Shown here piece after piece: positions 17,742-27,303 of a stretch of DNA of 44,843 nucleotides. The notes beneath the pieces were generated by a model. The model was not told the DNA's origin. It searched no databases and worked only from the letters and a program-made list of their open reading frames with translations. Position numbers and translations under genes: made by a program. How positions within the stretch are numbered: the first letter of the stretch is position 1; the number at the start of each line of letters is the position of its first letter. This DNA comes from Mesostigma viride (Eukaryota; Streptophyta; Mesostigmatophyceae; Mesostigmatales; Mesostigmataceae). Location: assembly GCA_009746045.1 (NCBI GenBank), contig RPFO01001119.1:1-44843 (forward strand), given 5' to 3'.

Positions 17742-18092
17742 TTAAGAACTGGTCGCACATGGGGAATAGACACCCCCTCCACCTCCTTCCGCTTCAATGA
17801 TGACGAATCTGAGCTTCAACCGTGTACTGTATGGGGGAACTTCATTCACGGGCTGACAGCAGTCAAACTGCAACCACTCCTCTAAGGCCTTGGCAAATGC
17901 TAGCCTCCAGGCCTCAAACATCAGATGAGAACTCATTTCCTGGACAAGCTGATCATAGCTAAGAGGAGAATGAGCAGCCAGTGATCTCTTAGTAATACCA
18001 ATACTGCTAGGATGAAGAGCAGCTGGCATCACAAGACTGGAAGCCACAGGAATCTGATCCTCAGGCCACTGCACATTCCTGATCGCTTTCAC
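17742..18092 (-). pseudogene. Copia-like fragment 2: segment N-terminal to reverse transcriptase
   Basis: SYDQLVQEMSSHLMFEAWRL and CCQPVNEVPPYSTRLKLRFV align in order with SWHQLVELMQSPKMAKAWIL and CAEPVDELPREHQLLRLLFV of the intact element. The homology stops near 18100, so gag, integrase and protease parts are missing. From 18100 to 18170 I see only unique noncoding DNA. Confidence 0.7.
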
Positions 18093-18170
18093 AGAGAAAA
18101 AATTAAAAATTCAGGGCCCTGAAGTTATAGTCAGTGGAATGCTACCCCAACCCTTACGAATAAGGCTATG

Positions 18171-18744
18171 GGGCGGTCCCACGCGGAATGGGGTAGATTT
18201 TTGCAAGAAAAATACCCTAGTTTCAATCGTCCGAAAACCGGACATTGCGCCGAAATTCTTGCCGAATTTTTTGCAGCCGAGCGAATTTTCCGCCGGCCGG
18301 ACTTTGCGCCAGTTTTATTTAACTTGACCTTTTCCTGCTGTCGCGTGCACTTTGTTCCATGCCTCAGGGATTGAAATTTTCGTAGCGGAAACGTTTTGGC
18401 CGTCACTTCCTTTTGCGCCAAGTGTTGGACTAGAAAATTCGTAACAGAAACTTTTTGGCAGTTGGCGTCACCTCCTTTCGTTCGACTGAAAATTCTCTGA
18501 AATTCGCTGAATTCGTACCGTAGCCTAATTTTTAGTACCTCGAAGTGACGGGGCACTTACAAATTTGCCCACAAGTACACTTGGCAGCGCGCTCACTGGG
18601 AAAAATTGTACAGCCGCTCGGCGGGCCACTTCAAAATTCGTGCGTGGCCTGCACTAATACAATTCGTCTCCATGGCCTGCTAGCAGCTTTTTATTATCAA
18701 TTCAGGGAATCAACAAACTCTAAAAAAAGTTTGATGGAATCGAC
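18171..18744 (+). mobile_element. Third copy of the arm terminus plus flanking unassigned DNA
   Basis: GGGCGGTCCCACGCGGAATG at 18171 matches the inner ends of both arms, in the orientation of the right arm. Similarity continues through TTTTGCAAGAAAAA and CTAGTTTCAATCGTCCGA to about 18240, then turns into G/C- and GCCGAATTTT-rich noncoding DNA of similar style. No matching inverted terminus is visible before 18744. An ORF of 141 codons on the minus strand (18131-18556) looks random, and I do not call it. This may be a degenerate or internally deleted relative of the arm unit. Confidence 0.5.
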
Positions 18745-18886
18745 AATATATATTAAAAATATAATTACTTACAACAGAGTGAAATCACTCAAACCAAAGC
18801 AAACGCCCAGCTATAAACCTATATACAGAGCCATGTCAAAGCTCTATACTACGATAAGACCAATGGAAACGCCTAACGGGAGGAAC
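18745..18886 (-). mobile_element. 3' noncoding tail of the non-LTR element
   Basis: On the minus strand the tail after the ORF stop runs about 140 bp and ends ...GTAATTATATTTTTAATA. It contains GAGTGATTTCACTC, a 6 bp stem with a two-base loop, 20-30 bp from the end, which could be a structured 3' recognition element. The same tail piece is found alone at 1480-1530. Confidence 0.55.
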
Positions 18887-19133
18887 CTAATAGCCCTGCT
18901 GCACCGCAAAATCAGCCCGCGTACGGCGGAGCATGATGTCAGCCATGGCCCGAGTCAGCGCCACCGACAAGCGCTGACGCCAATATGACGTCCAGGTCCG
19001 CGCCGACCATGGGGCCCGCTGGCCCTCCAGGTCCAGCCGGTCCTCCCGGAGCCGGCAACACTCCTTGAAGAAGGCGGAGGTCAGGGGCCCCATGGCCCCA
19101 AACTCCTCCAGGACAAAGGGCACCACACGATGG
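18887..19133 (-). CDS. Non-LTR retrotransposon ORF, C-terminal end
   Basis: The minus-strand frame reads VVPFVLEEFGAMGPLTSAFF and RTWTSYWRQRLSVALTRAMA, and ends FAVQQGY-stop at 18887. The uninterrupted copy at 28291-28868 has DVGHHRVVPFVLEE without a gap, which proves that this piece continues the ORF at 27304-28222 and was separated from it by the LTR element. The LEEFG..S.A..F.....R pattern with a helical end is common after the endonuclease domain of such elements. Confidence 0.8.
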
Positions 19134-19777
19134 ATTTAGATGAACGCGGATCAGTGAGTTTCTGGTCTTCCCAAGATGTGATGAATGGAGCCATGGTTTC
19201 AACCAGCGGCTTTTAACCTTTACCACAGTTGCCTCACTACCCTGTGGTCACTAGCCTGAGGCGGCAGTACCCACGGACGGTGTTGGGAAAAGACGCTTGG
19301 CCACTGCTGTGTCCGAGCCTTTTTAGGTCTCACCATTGCTGCCAGGCCTTGCACGCCTTGGCAGGTCCGCCACTGTCAATTTCCTTGGTTGCATCAATCC
19401 AGGACGTCTGTCCTTCCATGAATGACAGTAACGCTCTGGATTTATCCGTCATGACAAGTACCCGTCCATCCCAGGCCTGCAGGACTGCCAGTCCTGAAGT
19501 CCTGTGACATTCTTGGTACCATCAACCAATATTGACCACAGTACCTCCTAGTGACAGTCGGTCCTGTGACACGTAACGTGTGATGGTTCACCCAACACTG
19601 CCACGTGCCCTGTCCCTCACGTGTCCTTAGTCCTGGTACTGCTGTAGCGTCCGGCGGCATTACTTCGGGACTTGATAACTCTCAAGTTCCTTGTCCAAAT
19701 GAGGCGTTTAGCACGGCGTTGGAAAGGCCACTTCAAGTATGATATGCTTAGCATATTGCATCACCAATATGCTAACT
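19134..19777 (-). repeat. 3' LTR of the Copia-like element
   Basis: It is collinear with 26660-27303 at a constant offset of 7526. The one difference I see lies near 19323. It is preceded on the minus strand by the purine-rich AACAAGAAAGGGTTGG. Confidence 0.9.
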
Positions 19778-20740
19778 CCAACCCTTTCTTGTTTTGGAGC
19801 TGCAAGCTTCACACCATGACCAACCCATTCCTTGCTGCCTTGTGAAATGGACACCTGGTTACCCTGGACTTATAATAAGCCTCATGAGCACCCCTTTTGC
19901 CACCTTAATGGTATCCTTCTTAGGGATCTATGGTTCAACCCTGCCATCTGATCATTAACTTGACCTGCAGGTCATCCCCAACCCTTTCTTTTGCAACTGT
20001 ACCTTGGCTTGGGCTTAAAGGAGGATATTGAATATTCCTTAGGCAACATATCCTGGATATCTGAATGAGAGGCCCTGACTACAGGAAACGTATTACAGTG
20101 AGTTCCTGGTCTTCCCAGTTATCACTGGCGCCCGTTTCATGGCGCCCGCCCCGAGCGTTCCAGGCATCATCCATCCAAATGTTCACCAATGGAAACCACT
20201 TCAACACCACTGTGCCACTGCTTGATGGGGAGCCCATGTCATCACTGGGTGTTAAAGCCCAGGAGTCATACATACCAGGCTGTGGCTCAACTAGGGAATC
20301 GAACCCTACCCCAGAACCCCAGGTTAAACTTAACCTGGTCACATGACAGACAACAAGAGAGATTGGCATACAACATGATTATGTTTTATTATAGAATATC
20401 CACCAAAACCAATGTTGAGTGTTCCCAGTGGACCAGCCTGCACCAGCAAGGCCCAACTGTCAGGTTACAACACCATAATATCCAAGGTTGTCACTTATTC
20501 ACAGCTAAAGAAAACTAAACAAGAGAGATATATACAAACAACCTGGAAGAACTCTCAACATGGCCTGCCCTGTCATGGCCTAACTGCCCGAGGCCAAAGG
20601 CATCCCACTGTGCTAATCCTTTACAGGAAGAGCTTGCTCCTGTTGAGCCTTCTACCTGCTTGGTGACAGGTAGGCTACCTGTTGCCCTCCCCCCTGGGGA
20701 CAACAGCACTGGTCAGCCACCAACTGGCAAAGGCTGGACT
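19778..20740 (-). other. 3' noncoding region of the Copia-like element, with B-box motif
   Basis: Nearly 1 kb between the RNase H stop and the polypurine tract has no credible coding frame. GGTTCGATTCC at 20295-20305 (minus strand) sits in GGTAGGGTTCGATTCCCTAG, a T-arm-like context. There is also an inverted repeat AGGTTAAGTTTAACCT at 20320-20340. The motif occupies the same relative place as in Copia-like fragment 2. Confidence 0.55.
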
Positions 20741-21610
20741 TCAAGTCCCACCAGAAAAGGGGTACATGAGCCCTTTGAGCACAGGGTATTGTAGCTCAGC
20801 CTTGCTCTCCAGCTTGGTGAGGGCGTCTGCTGGGTTGTCAACACCAGGCACATGTTCAAGATGAGCAAGGTAAGACATCTCCTTCAGCAACAAATAATCC
20901 AGATCCCTGCTCCTGGCGAGCTGTCTGTGCACAAACTGCACCATGCCCATGCTGTCTGTCTTGACCAGTGTGTGCAGCTGCAAGCTACAGGAAGCTACCT
21001 GACAGAGCTGGTAGAATAACTCCCTGAGGTAAAGAGCAGTGTGTAGCCCCTCACATATTGCCCTGCACTCAGCAATGTCACTGCTGGGCGTCACCCTGTT
21101 CTGTAACCTACTGTACCAGCTGACCAGAGAAGTGTGCTCCTGTTGTAGTGTAATGAGTGCTGCTGCCCTACCCCTGACATCCGTCACCTTCCTGCTGTCC
21201 ATGGAACTGTCCACAAAAAGCACCATGTTGAGTGGTTTGTACAAGTCCACAGCTGCCAGTATGAGTGGAGGTGAGCTCCTGACAGACTCAACCACCTGCT
21301 CTGCCCCTACCTCAACCAGCTGAGCATCTGTGAGCCTACTCAGCACCAACAAATCTGGGGCACAAATGCTAGCTAGCCAAGCCAACATTCCCCTGATTGT
21401 GGCACACCTGGCCTGGGTAATGGGCTGCTGGAGGGCATCAATGATCTGCTGAGGATAGTTGTTGCCACCCTCCATCTTGATAAACCAAGTACCTGCCCTC
21501 TTGATCAGCGTGGCCTGCATTCCACAAAACACCATGGGCTCATCCTGCTTCATGTGCTGGACCTTTCCTAACTCAAACCTCTTCTGGATCTTGGACAGTA
21601 CTGAATCCAC
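20741..21610 (-). CDS. RT connection and RNase H of the Copia-like element
   Basis: It begins VLSKIQKRFELGKVQHMKQD; then MVFCGMQATLIKRAGTWFIK; then the RNase H domain LFVDSSMDSRKVTDVRGRAA, WYSRLQNRVTPSSDIAECRA, KTDSMGMVQFVHRQLA and HVPGVDNPADALTKLE. This is the standard Copia RNase H order, with catalytic Asp, Glu and Asp present. It ends with a stop at 20741. Confidence 0.88.
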   Translation of the reverse strand: MDSVLSKIQKRFELGKVQHMKQDEPMVFCGMQATLIKRAGTWFIKMEGGNNYPQQIIDALQQPITQARCATIRGMLAWLASICAPDLLVLSRLTDAQLVEVGAEQVVESVRSSPPLILAAVDLYKPLNMVLFVDSSMDSRKVTDVRGRAAALITLQQEHTSLVSWYSRLQNRVTPSSDIAECRAICEGLHTALYLRELFYQLCQVASCSLQLHTLVKTDSMGMVQFVHRQLARSRDLDYLLLKEMSYLAHLEHVPGVDNPADALTKLESKAELQYPVLKGLMYPFSGGT

Positions 21611-21624
21611 CCACTCAGGAGGCC

Positions 21625-21905
21625 CTAAAGGTGCAGGTCATCTCCATGCAGAGATGCAAACACAGGCAACCCTTCATGAGTACTCTGGAACAAGCAAGGA
21701 TCAACTGGAGACACAGTAAAGCCACAGTGAGTTTTCAGAAACTTTTCCAGGCTCTTTCTCCAGATGATAGGGCTGGACCTGAGACCCTCCAAACCCTTGA
21801 GTATTCTGAGATATTTTGACTTGATCTCTGCTCTCCACACCTTGGGCACTGTTACAAAGAAGGGAGGGATATCACGCCACGTCTCCTTGGCCTGCTCCAC
21901 ATCAC
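21625..21905 (-). CDS. Reverse transcriptase palm of the Copia-like element
   Basis: It continues the previous ORF after a one-base break (EQAKETWRDIPPFFVTVPKV). LRILKGLEGLRSSPIIWRKS corresponds to the Copia LYGLKQSPRAW box, and GFTVSPVDPCLF to the GFxxSxxDxxLF box. The catalytic motif is ASLHGDDLHL, with HGDD where Copia elements have YVDD. Another break near 21615 separates it from the rest of RT. Confidence 0.85.
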
Positions 21906-23312
21906 CTTAAGAAAAGCCCTCTTGAAATCAATCAGCACAGAGCTGTACGCAATGCCCTTGACCAGGAAAGACAGATATATACACAGAACAATCCTCCAGG
22001 TATCATGCAGCATCCCAGGCGTATACAACTCCTCATCTGTCAGCTCCCCCGTGCCATGGTACTCAGTCACAACTGGCCTCACATGTGGCACCTGCACACC
22101 GTCTATCTCCTTCAGCTTGAGCACAAACAAGAGCCTTAGCAACTGATGCTCCCTGGGCAACTCATCCACAGGCTCAGCACAGTTAGACACTATCCAGTCA
22201 TGCCCACTGGAGACAAACCCTAGAATCCATGCCTTAGCCATCTTGGGGCTTTGCATCAACTCTACCAACTGGTGCCAGGAAATAGGACTGTGACCAGCAA
22301 TCTGGTACTTGTGCACCCCCAAGTCCCGTGGATCTAGGGTGGTTGGGATGATCAACAAGTCCTCAGCAATGGGCTCCTTGCCTTCAGGCCCCACACTCTG
22401 CTGCCCCTTCACAGCCTTGACTGCCACAGCTAGACCCTTGGAGTAGTGATATCTCTGGAGGGGCAAACTGCCATGACCTTCTAGTGCAAGCTCATCTGCT
22501 GACAGAGTCACTCCTGGCATGCACAAGAAATTCTGGCCCAAAATGGCAGGCCCCTGGTACCCTTCCACCACACAGAACGCAGTGGGGACACCCAGGATAG
22601 GCACAGTCACTTCCCCTAGGATCTTCATTGTTACAGTGCCCGTAAAGTCACTCACTGCCCTGCAGCCAGCCTTATTCACCTTCAGGCCCTGAGCATCCTC
22701 CACCCTGATGATAGACACCTCTGAGTTAGTATCCACTTCTAGGGTAGCAGCCCAGCAAGAACCCCATTCAGTCAACTTAGATACCTTGGGATCCTTGTGC
22801 TTGTTGAACATGAGCGACCGGACAATGTCTGCCATGAGTGGCCTCTTGGACCCTGGTGCAGGCCCAGCCCCCGTTGGCTCCACCACAGGTGATGCAGTTG
22901 CCTCCTGCACCTCATCATCATCAGAGGGATAGCCACCTCCCACGTCAGTGACAGGCACATCAACTACCTGGTCCTTAACCTGGCCCTCCAGCCAACACTG
23001 GGGTCCAGGCCCGTCTGCAGGCCAGATTGCATGTGGCTTGCGTTCCTTGACGTTGGCCCAGCTCAACCTGTAAACATGCCTGGGATTACTCTCCAAGGCC
23101 ACAAGGCAGGAACGATTGGCATCTTCCACACAGGTCACCACCCCGTTCTGCCACTTGCCCCTCTTGCCCTGCATTGATGGCTCCTTCCACATTCTGACCT
23201 TCAGCCCCACCTGAGGCCTCAGCACATTCCAGCCCCTATCCTTGCGTCTCAACTGAGCAAACACCCTGTCTGCTTTCCTCAAGCATGCCTGGACCACTTC
23301 CTGGGCTAGCAT
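21852..23312 (-). CDS. Integrase C-terminus, retropepsin-like domain and pre-RT segment
   Basis: The N-terminal 90 residues (LRPQVGLKVRMWKEP; GKWQNGVVTCVEDANRSCLV; YRLSWANVKERK) look like the SH3-like integrase end. After an acidic linker comes EVDTNSEVSIIRVEDA, then ILGEVTVPILGVPTAFCVVE and AILGQNFL. Together these have the layout of a retropepsin: DTxS active-site loop, flap region and ILGxxFL. The active-site loop reads Asp-Thr-Asn-Ser instead of Asp-Thr/Ser-Gly-Ala/Ser. The C-terminal part leads into RT (VLIDFKRAFLK) and is broken by a missing base near 21905. Confidence 0.75.
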   Translation of the reverse strand: MLAQEVVQACLRKADRVFAQLRRKDRGWNVLRPQVGLKVRMWKEPSMQGKRGKWQNGVVTCVEDANRSCLVALESNPRHVYRLSWANVKERKPHAIWPADGPGPQCWLEGQVKDQVVDVPVTDVGGGYPSDDDEVQEATASPVVEPTGAGPAPGSKRPLMADIVRSLMFNKHKDPKVSKLTEWGSCWAATLEVDTNSEVSIIRVEDAQGLKVNKAGCRAVSDFTGTVTMKILGEVTVPILGVPTAFCVVEGYQGPAILGQNFLCMPGVTLSADELALEGHGSLPLQRYHYSKGLAVAVKAVKGQQSVGPEGKEPIAEDLLIIPTTLDPRDLGVHKYQIAGHSPISWHQLVELMQSPKMAKAWILGFVSSGHDWIVSNCAEPVDELPREHQLLRLLFVLKLKEIDGVQVPHVRPVVTEYHGTGELTDEELYTPGMLHDTWRIVLCIYLSFLVKGIAYSSVLIDFKRAFLKVMWSRPRRRGVISLPSL

Positions 23313-24274
23313 CCAAACTGCAGTGCTACAGGATTGACAGCCACCCCGTCATAATAGTAGTTTATTCTGAGGTTCAACTGTTCTTCCACCTGCCTGGTCC
23401 ACACTGCCCTCTCCAAAGCAGATGCTACCAGTGGCACCTTAGGTTCTGCCAGCACTACGGTCTTGACCTCCCTGATGGATCTCTCCACAGCACCTTGCTG
23501 TCCATGGCTCTCCCTGGGCGTGACCAGCAGCTTGCATGGCAGTTGCTCCTGCTGTGACAGTAGGCACTCAAACTGAATATCAGCCTGTACTGTCTTGTAC
23601 ACCCCAAAGCCTGGTAAGAGAGTCTGCAAGCCCAGCAGCAGGGTATTCCCCTTCATATCTGGCAGAATCTGGAGCAGCCTGTACCTGCTAAATCTGTCCA
23701 CTGCCACCAAAATGTATAAGCCCCTGATATGCTGGACGTCTACCTGGATGTCCCCCTTCTCCCTGGCAGGCTCCCTAGCATGGGACCTTGGCTTCTTGGC
23801 AGCATTCTCCTTACAAGCACATTGCTCAGCTGCAGCCCTGCATGCTTCCCTCAGTGGCTCATCTCCAATCTTCCAACCAAACATCTCAGCCATGGCTGTG
23901 TGACCAAAGATATTGTGCAGCCTGCGTCCAGCATCCGTGTAGCTCAGTTGCCTAGCCAGATTACGCACCTGGGAAGACGCCTGGACGGGCCCTGCGTGTG
24001 AGGACGCAACATCCACCTTCTGCATCTTGGATCCAGAGGACCCAGCAGACCCTCCCAGCAGAGCATCTAGGCTCCCAGAGCCAACCCTGTCTGGGGACCC
24101 TCCACCTGTTGACAGTTGAGGGGATTGTTGTGCTGCAGCATGCATGCAATCTTGTGGAATGAGAACATCAGTACACCCCTGGTGCTGATCAGAGGTGGCA
24201 CCCTGCCCAGATTTATTTACATGTGAAGCTGTGTCCCCACAGGGTGTCTCACTATGTACACGGGACTGCTTCAC
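23306..24274 (-). CDS. Integrase of the Copia-like element
   Basis: It opens one frame off from the gag stop. It has a zinc-binding-like region (LHNIFGHTAMAEM ... CRAAAEQCAC) and then the DDE core: Asp in DIQVDVQHIRG, LVAVDRFSRYR typical of rve domains, Asp in VQADIQFECLL, and Glu in HGQQGAVERSIREVK. No DSGA-type protease is visible between the gag knuckle and this domain, which is where Copia elements normally have it; DVASSHAG near the start is only a weak echo. The domain continues without real separation into 21852-23312. Confidence 0.85.
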   Translation of the reverse strand: MKQSRVHSETPCGDTASHVNKSGQGATSDQHQGCTDVLIPQDCMHAAAQQSPQLSTGGGSPDRVGSGSLDALLGGSAGSSGSKMQKVDVASSHAGPVQASSQVRNLARQLSYTDAGRRLHNIFGHTAMAEMFGWKIGDEPLREACRAAAEQCACKENAAKKPRSHAREPAREKGDIQVDVQHIRGLYILVAVDRFSRYRLLQILPDMKGNTLLLGLQTLLPGFGVYKTVQADIQFECLLSQQEQLPCKLLVTPRESHGQQGAVERSIREVKTVVLAEPKVPLVASALERAVWTRQVEEQLNLRINYYYDGVAVNPVALQFGC

Positions 24275-24277
24275 TAG

Positions 24278-25602
24278 TCACTTCTGATCAGACTGCCCCT
24301 TCTTCTTGTTTGGGCAATCCCTCTTCCAGTGACCTTCCTTGCCACAAGCAAAACACTTGCTCTTGCCAGACCCTCCCCCTGGGGCCTTGCTGTCCTGCTT
24401 GTTCTGGTTGCCTGAGGCCTGATTGTTATTCTGCCCCTGGCCACCACCCTTACCCTGCTGATGGCTGTTACGGTTGCCAGACTGGTTCCCCTGATTCTGG
24501 TTCCCCTGCTGACCTCCTCCACCACCCTGGTTCTGCTCCTTCTGGGCCTGCTTCCTTCTCCTGCTACCATACCGTGTCCCAGATGGGGTACGGTTCTTGC
24601 CCTGGCTAGCCTGAGACGCTGACCCTCCCTGAGAACTGATACCCTTGCAGGTAGGGACCCGGGTCCTGAAGTTTAGTATCACACGCTTCAGAGCCCCCCA
24701 GGTGCCATCAGTGAGATCACAGAGCTGCCTAGCAGTAGCCCTACCTTCCTCTGACAAGCCCATCTTATCAAAGAAGTGGTCTGCTGCTGCCCTGACTGTC
24801 ACACTGAAGCCCTGCTTCTTGCCTGCCTCCACGATCAACTCAAACCTGGCCAGCTCAGCAGCCACCTCACCCTTGATCTCAAACTCATCAAATTCTCTCT
24901 TCTTTTCCATGGTGAGATTGTGAACCCTGTCAGAAAACTCCTCCTTGATGTCATCCAGGAACTGCAGCCAAGTGTGCCCCTCTTTCAGAGCATGCCTAGC
25001 CATGTCATTGACCCTTTCAGACGACCCCTTGTTTGCGGTGGAAGAGTGAAACACCCTGACAATATCCACACCTGCTGCGACAGAGCCCACAACTAGCTTC
25101 ATGTCATCAAGCCATTTATCCAGGTTGTCTTGCTTCAGGGAGGGTTGAGCGCTTTCTGCCCATTCATGACTGTCACAGCATCAGAAAATGGACGGGTGCC
25201 AGGCAACACACTCCCCACACGCACTGGTGGTGCCTGGGGAGGGTCAATCCTAGCCTCCAAACGCTCGGGCAACATACCAGACACCCTATCGTGAACAGCA
25301 GCTTGCTTTGCAGCACGCACACCTGGGGTGACGATGGCGTCCTCCTCACCAGGCGTTGTGAGCACCACTGCATCCGTAGGTCGCCTGGCACGCTTGACTT
25401 TCTCCGCCTCAGCTTGCCCATCACGCCACCGCTTGTGTGTTCTCCCGGCTCTGGGGTCCATCTCTGGGATAGGTTGCCCAGCTGGCGCCTCCACGCCCCT
25501 CTCCTCCATCGCCTCCCCTTCCTCTCTGGCGATGTCCTCCTCTGCCGTTCGCTCCCGTTGCTCCTCGAATGTCGCCGCACCCCGGCTTGCCCTCCTAGGC
25601 AT
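24278..25602 (-). CDS. gag: gag of the Copia-like element, with CCHC zinc knuckle
   Basis: It starts MPRRASRGAATFEEQ at 25602. A one-base break near 25135 joins it to LKQDNLDKWLDDMKLVVGSV, after which the frame is open to 24278. The middle has the UBN2/Copia-Gag look: an interaction-like helical region (ARHALKEGHTWLQFLDDIKE; ARQLCDLTDGTWGALKRVIL). A Gln/Asn/Gly-rich linker follows, then the nucleocapsid knuckle CFACGKEGHWKRDC (C-x2-C-x4-H-x4-C) and a basic tail. Its role is to package element RNA in virus-like particles. Confidence 0.85.
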
Positions 25603-25670
25603 TATATACAATGGCTGCGACCAACTTTGCAACAAGAAAACAGCAAACTCTCCACCTATCCTCCACCCCC

Positions 25671-26635
25671 TCAAGCCTCGTTTTCAGACGAAGCTTCTCC
25701 TGCAACCGGTGCAGGTGCTGGCTCGTGGAACGGTCCCTCCACCGGATTCAATGGCTGCCCCTGGTCGTCGTGAGTAGGCACAGGCCTAATAACCACCGGA
25801 AGCCTCAAACCATACGCGTAATCACGTATCCAGCGAGAACGCCCCCACCTCAGCAAATGGCCTCACCTAAACCAACGTTGTCGTCAATGTGGTAGCGATT
25901 AAGCTCGTCCCGCTGCGCCTGCTCACGGCCCTCCTGAGAGCCGTCGCCCTCGTGACGCCTCTGGGCCGGCTGTACTACCGCCCCTGCTGGCTGATCTACG
26001 AAGTCGTAGAAGGCGTCGTCGGCTGAGACCTCTCGACCGCCAACCACGTCGACAGTCAAACTTAGCTGGTTTAACTCTCGGCGAGAATGTGGAGTATCCC
26101 GACTAGTGTAGATGGAGAAGGGATTAAGAGTAATGAAGACACGATCAGCAGCGCCTCTGGTCAACTCTAAGACAGAGTGCGCCAGATTCTGGCACTCTGC
26201 CACCAACGCCTGCGTACTGCCACGAACGATGGCCTCCCGCCTGTCCCGGGCGACCTGCACCACGTTTGGCACGCCGGTGTAGTCGTCCCCAAGGCGGAGA
26301 TTGGCGACAAGGTCGTTTATCTCTCGGGCACCCCCGAGGCTTATGGCAATTATCTGCAAAAGCAGAGTGACCACCTGCTCAAACGCGAATGCGTTTGTGT
26401 GGCCAGCCCGCCAAGACGCTGGCAGCCTTCTGATGATTTCCGCGAGGTCCTCGCGAAATCTCAGCAGCTGCTCGGCCGCTCCTCGGACGTACTCGCCCGG
26501 CGCCGACACCGCTCGAATATTTCGGCGCACTTCCTCCGAGTCCTCGTGCCCTCCTGCGGGTACTGGACTGGACGCCGCTACCGTTGCTGCACGCGCAAAG
26601 GTGTTTGTCCTAGCTTCAGAGTCCGAATTCGACAT
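25671..26635 (-). CDS. Extra ORF between 5' LTR and gag (about 320 residues), unknown
   Basis: The start ATG at 26635 (MSNSDSEARTNTFARAATVA) lies only about 25 bases from the LTR end. The ORF is open to 25850 and can continue in a shifted frame from about 25856 to a stop at 25671 (RWGRSRWIRDYAYGLRLPVV). It contains a helical middle (RGAAEQLLRFREDLAEIIRR; AFAFEQVVTLLLQIIAISLG) and a polar end, and no zinc knuckle. It could be a capsid-like N-terminal Gag domain encoded separately or a captured gene. I recognise no family. Confidence 0.6.
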
Positions 26636-26659
26636 ATCCGTCGACCAGACTGTAATACG

Positions 26660-27303
26660 ATTTAGATGAACGCGGATCAGTGAGTTTCTGGTCTTCCCAA
26701 GATGTGATGAATGGAGCCATGGTTTCAACCAGCGGCTTTTAACCTTTACCACAGTTGCCTCACTACCCTGTGGTCACTAGCCTGAGGCGGCAGTACCCAC
26801 GGACGGTGTTGGGAAAAGACGCTTGGCCACTGCTGTGTCCGAGCCTTTCTAGGTCTCACCATTGCTGCCAGGCCTTGCACGCCTTGGCAGGTCCGCCACT
26901 GTCAATTTCCTTGGTTGCATCAATCCAGGACGTCTGTCCTTCCATGAATGACAGTAACGCTCTGGATTTATCCGTCATGACAAGTACCCGTCCATCCCAG
27001 GCCTGCAGGACTGCCAGTCCTGAAGTCCTGTGACATTCTTGGTACCATCAACCAATATTGACCACAGTACCTCCTAGTGACAGTCGGTCCTGTGACACGT
27101 AACGTGTGATGGTTCACCCAACACTGCCACGTGCCCTGTCCCTCACGTGTCCTTAGTCCTGGTACTGCTGTAGCGTCCGGCGGCATTACTTCGGGACTTG
27201 ATAACTCTCAAGTTCCTTGTCCAAATGAGGCGTTTAGCACGGCGTTGGAAAGGCCACTTCAAGTATGATATGCTTAGCATATTGCATCACCAATATGCTA
27301 ACT
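26660..27303 (-). repeat. 5' LTR of the Copia-like element
   Basis: On the minus strand it starts AGTTAGCATATTGGTGATGC and ends CATCTAAAT. It does not have the usual TG...CA ends. The short frames inside it, repeated identically in the other LTR, are not genes. After the LTR the element continues CGTATTACAGTCTGGTCGAC, where I cannot match a standard tRNA primer site. Confidence 0.9.

Larger units (their letters stand above)
19134..27303 (-). mobile_element. Nearly intact Copia-like LTR retrotransposon (8,170 bp), inserted in a non-LTR ORF
   Basis: LTRs of 644 bp lie at 26660-27303 (5') and 19134-19777 (3'), with no indel and one visible substitution (19322-19324 region, TTTTT against TTTCT). 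The target duplication is GATGG (19129-19133 and 27304-27308). The empty site CACACGATGGTGCCC is preserved in the inverted copy near 28845. The polypurine tract AAGAAAGGGTTGG lies directly before the 3' LTR. Coding order on the minus strand is: extra ORF, gag with CCHC knuckle, integrase, retropepsin-like domain, reverse transcriptase, RNase H. A few one-base frame breaks separate ORFs. The near-identical LTRs imply a recent insertion. Confidence 0.92.

Noticed and set aside
18131-18556. 141-codon minus-strand ORF in the third-terminus region
   Set aside because: Composition looks random, there is no recognisable motif, and the homologous terminus DNA in the arms is noncoding.
19229-19660. 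Short ORFs repeated identically at 26755-27186 as a duplicated gene pair
   Set aside because: They lie inside the two LTRs and are duplicated only because LTRs are.
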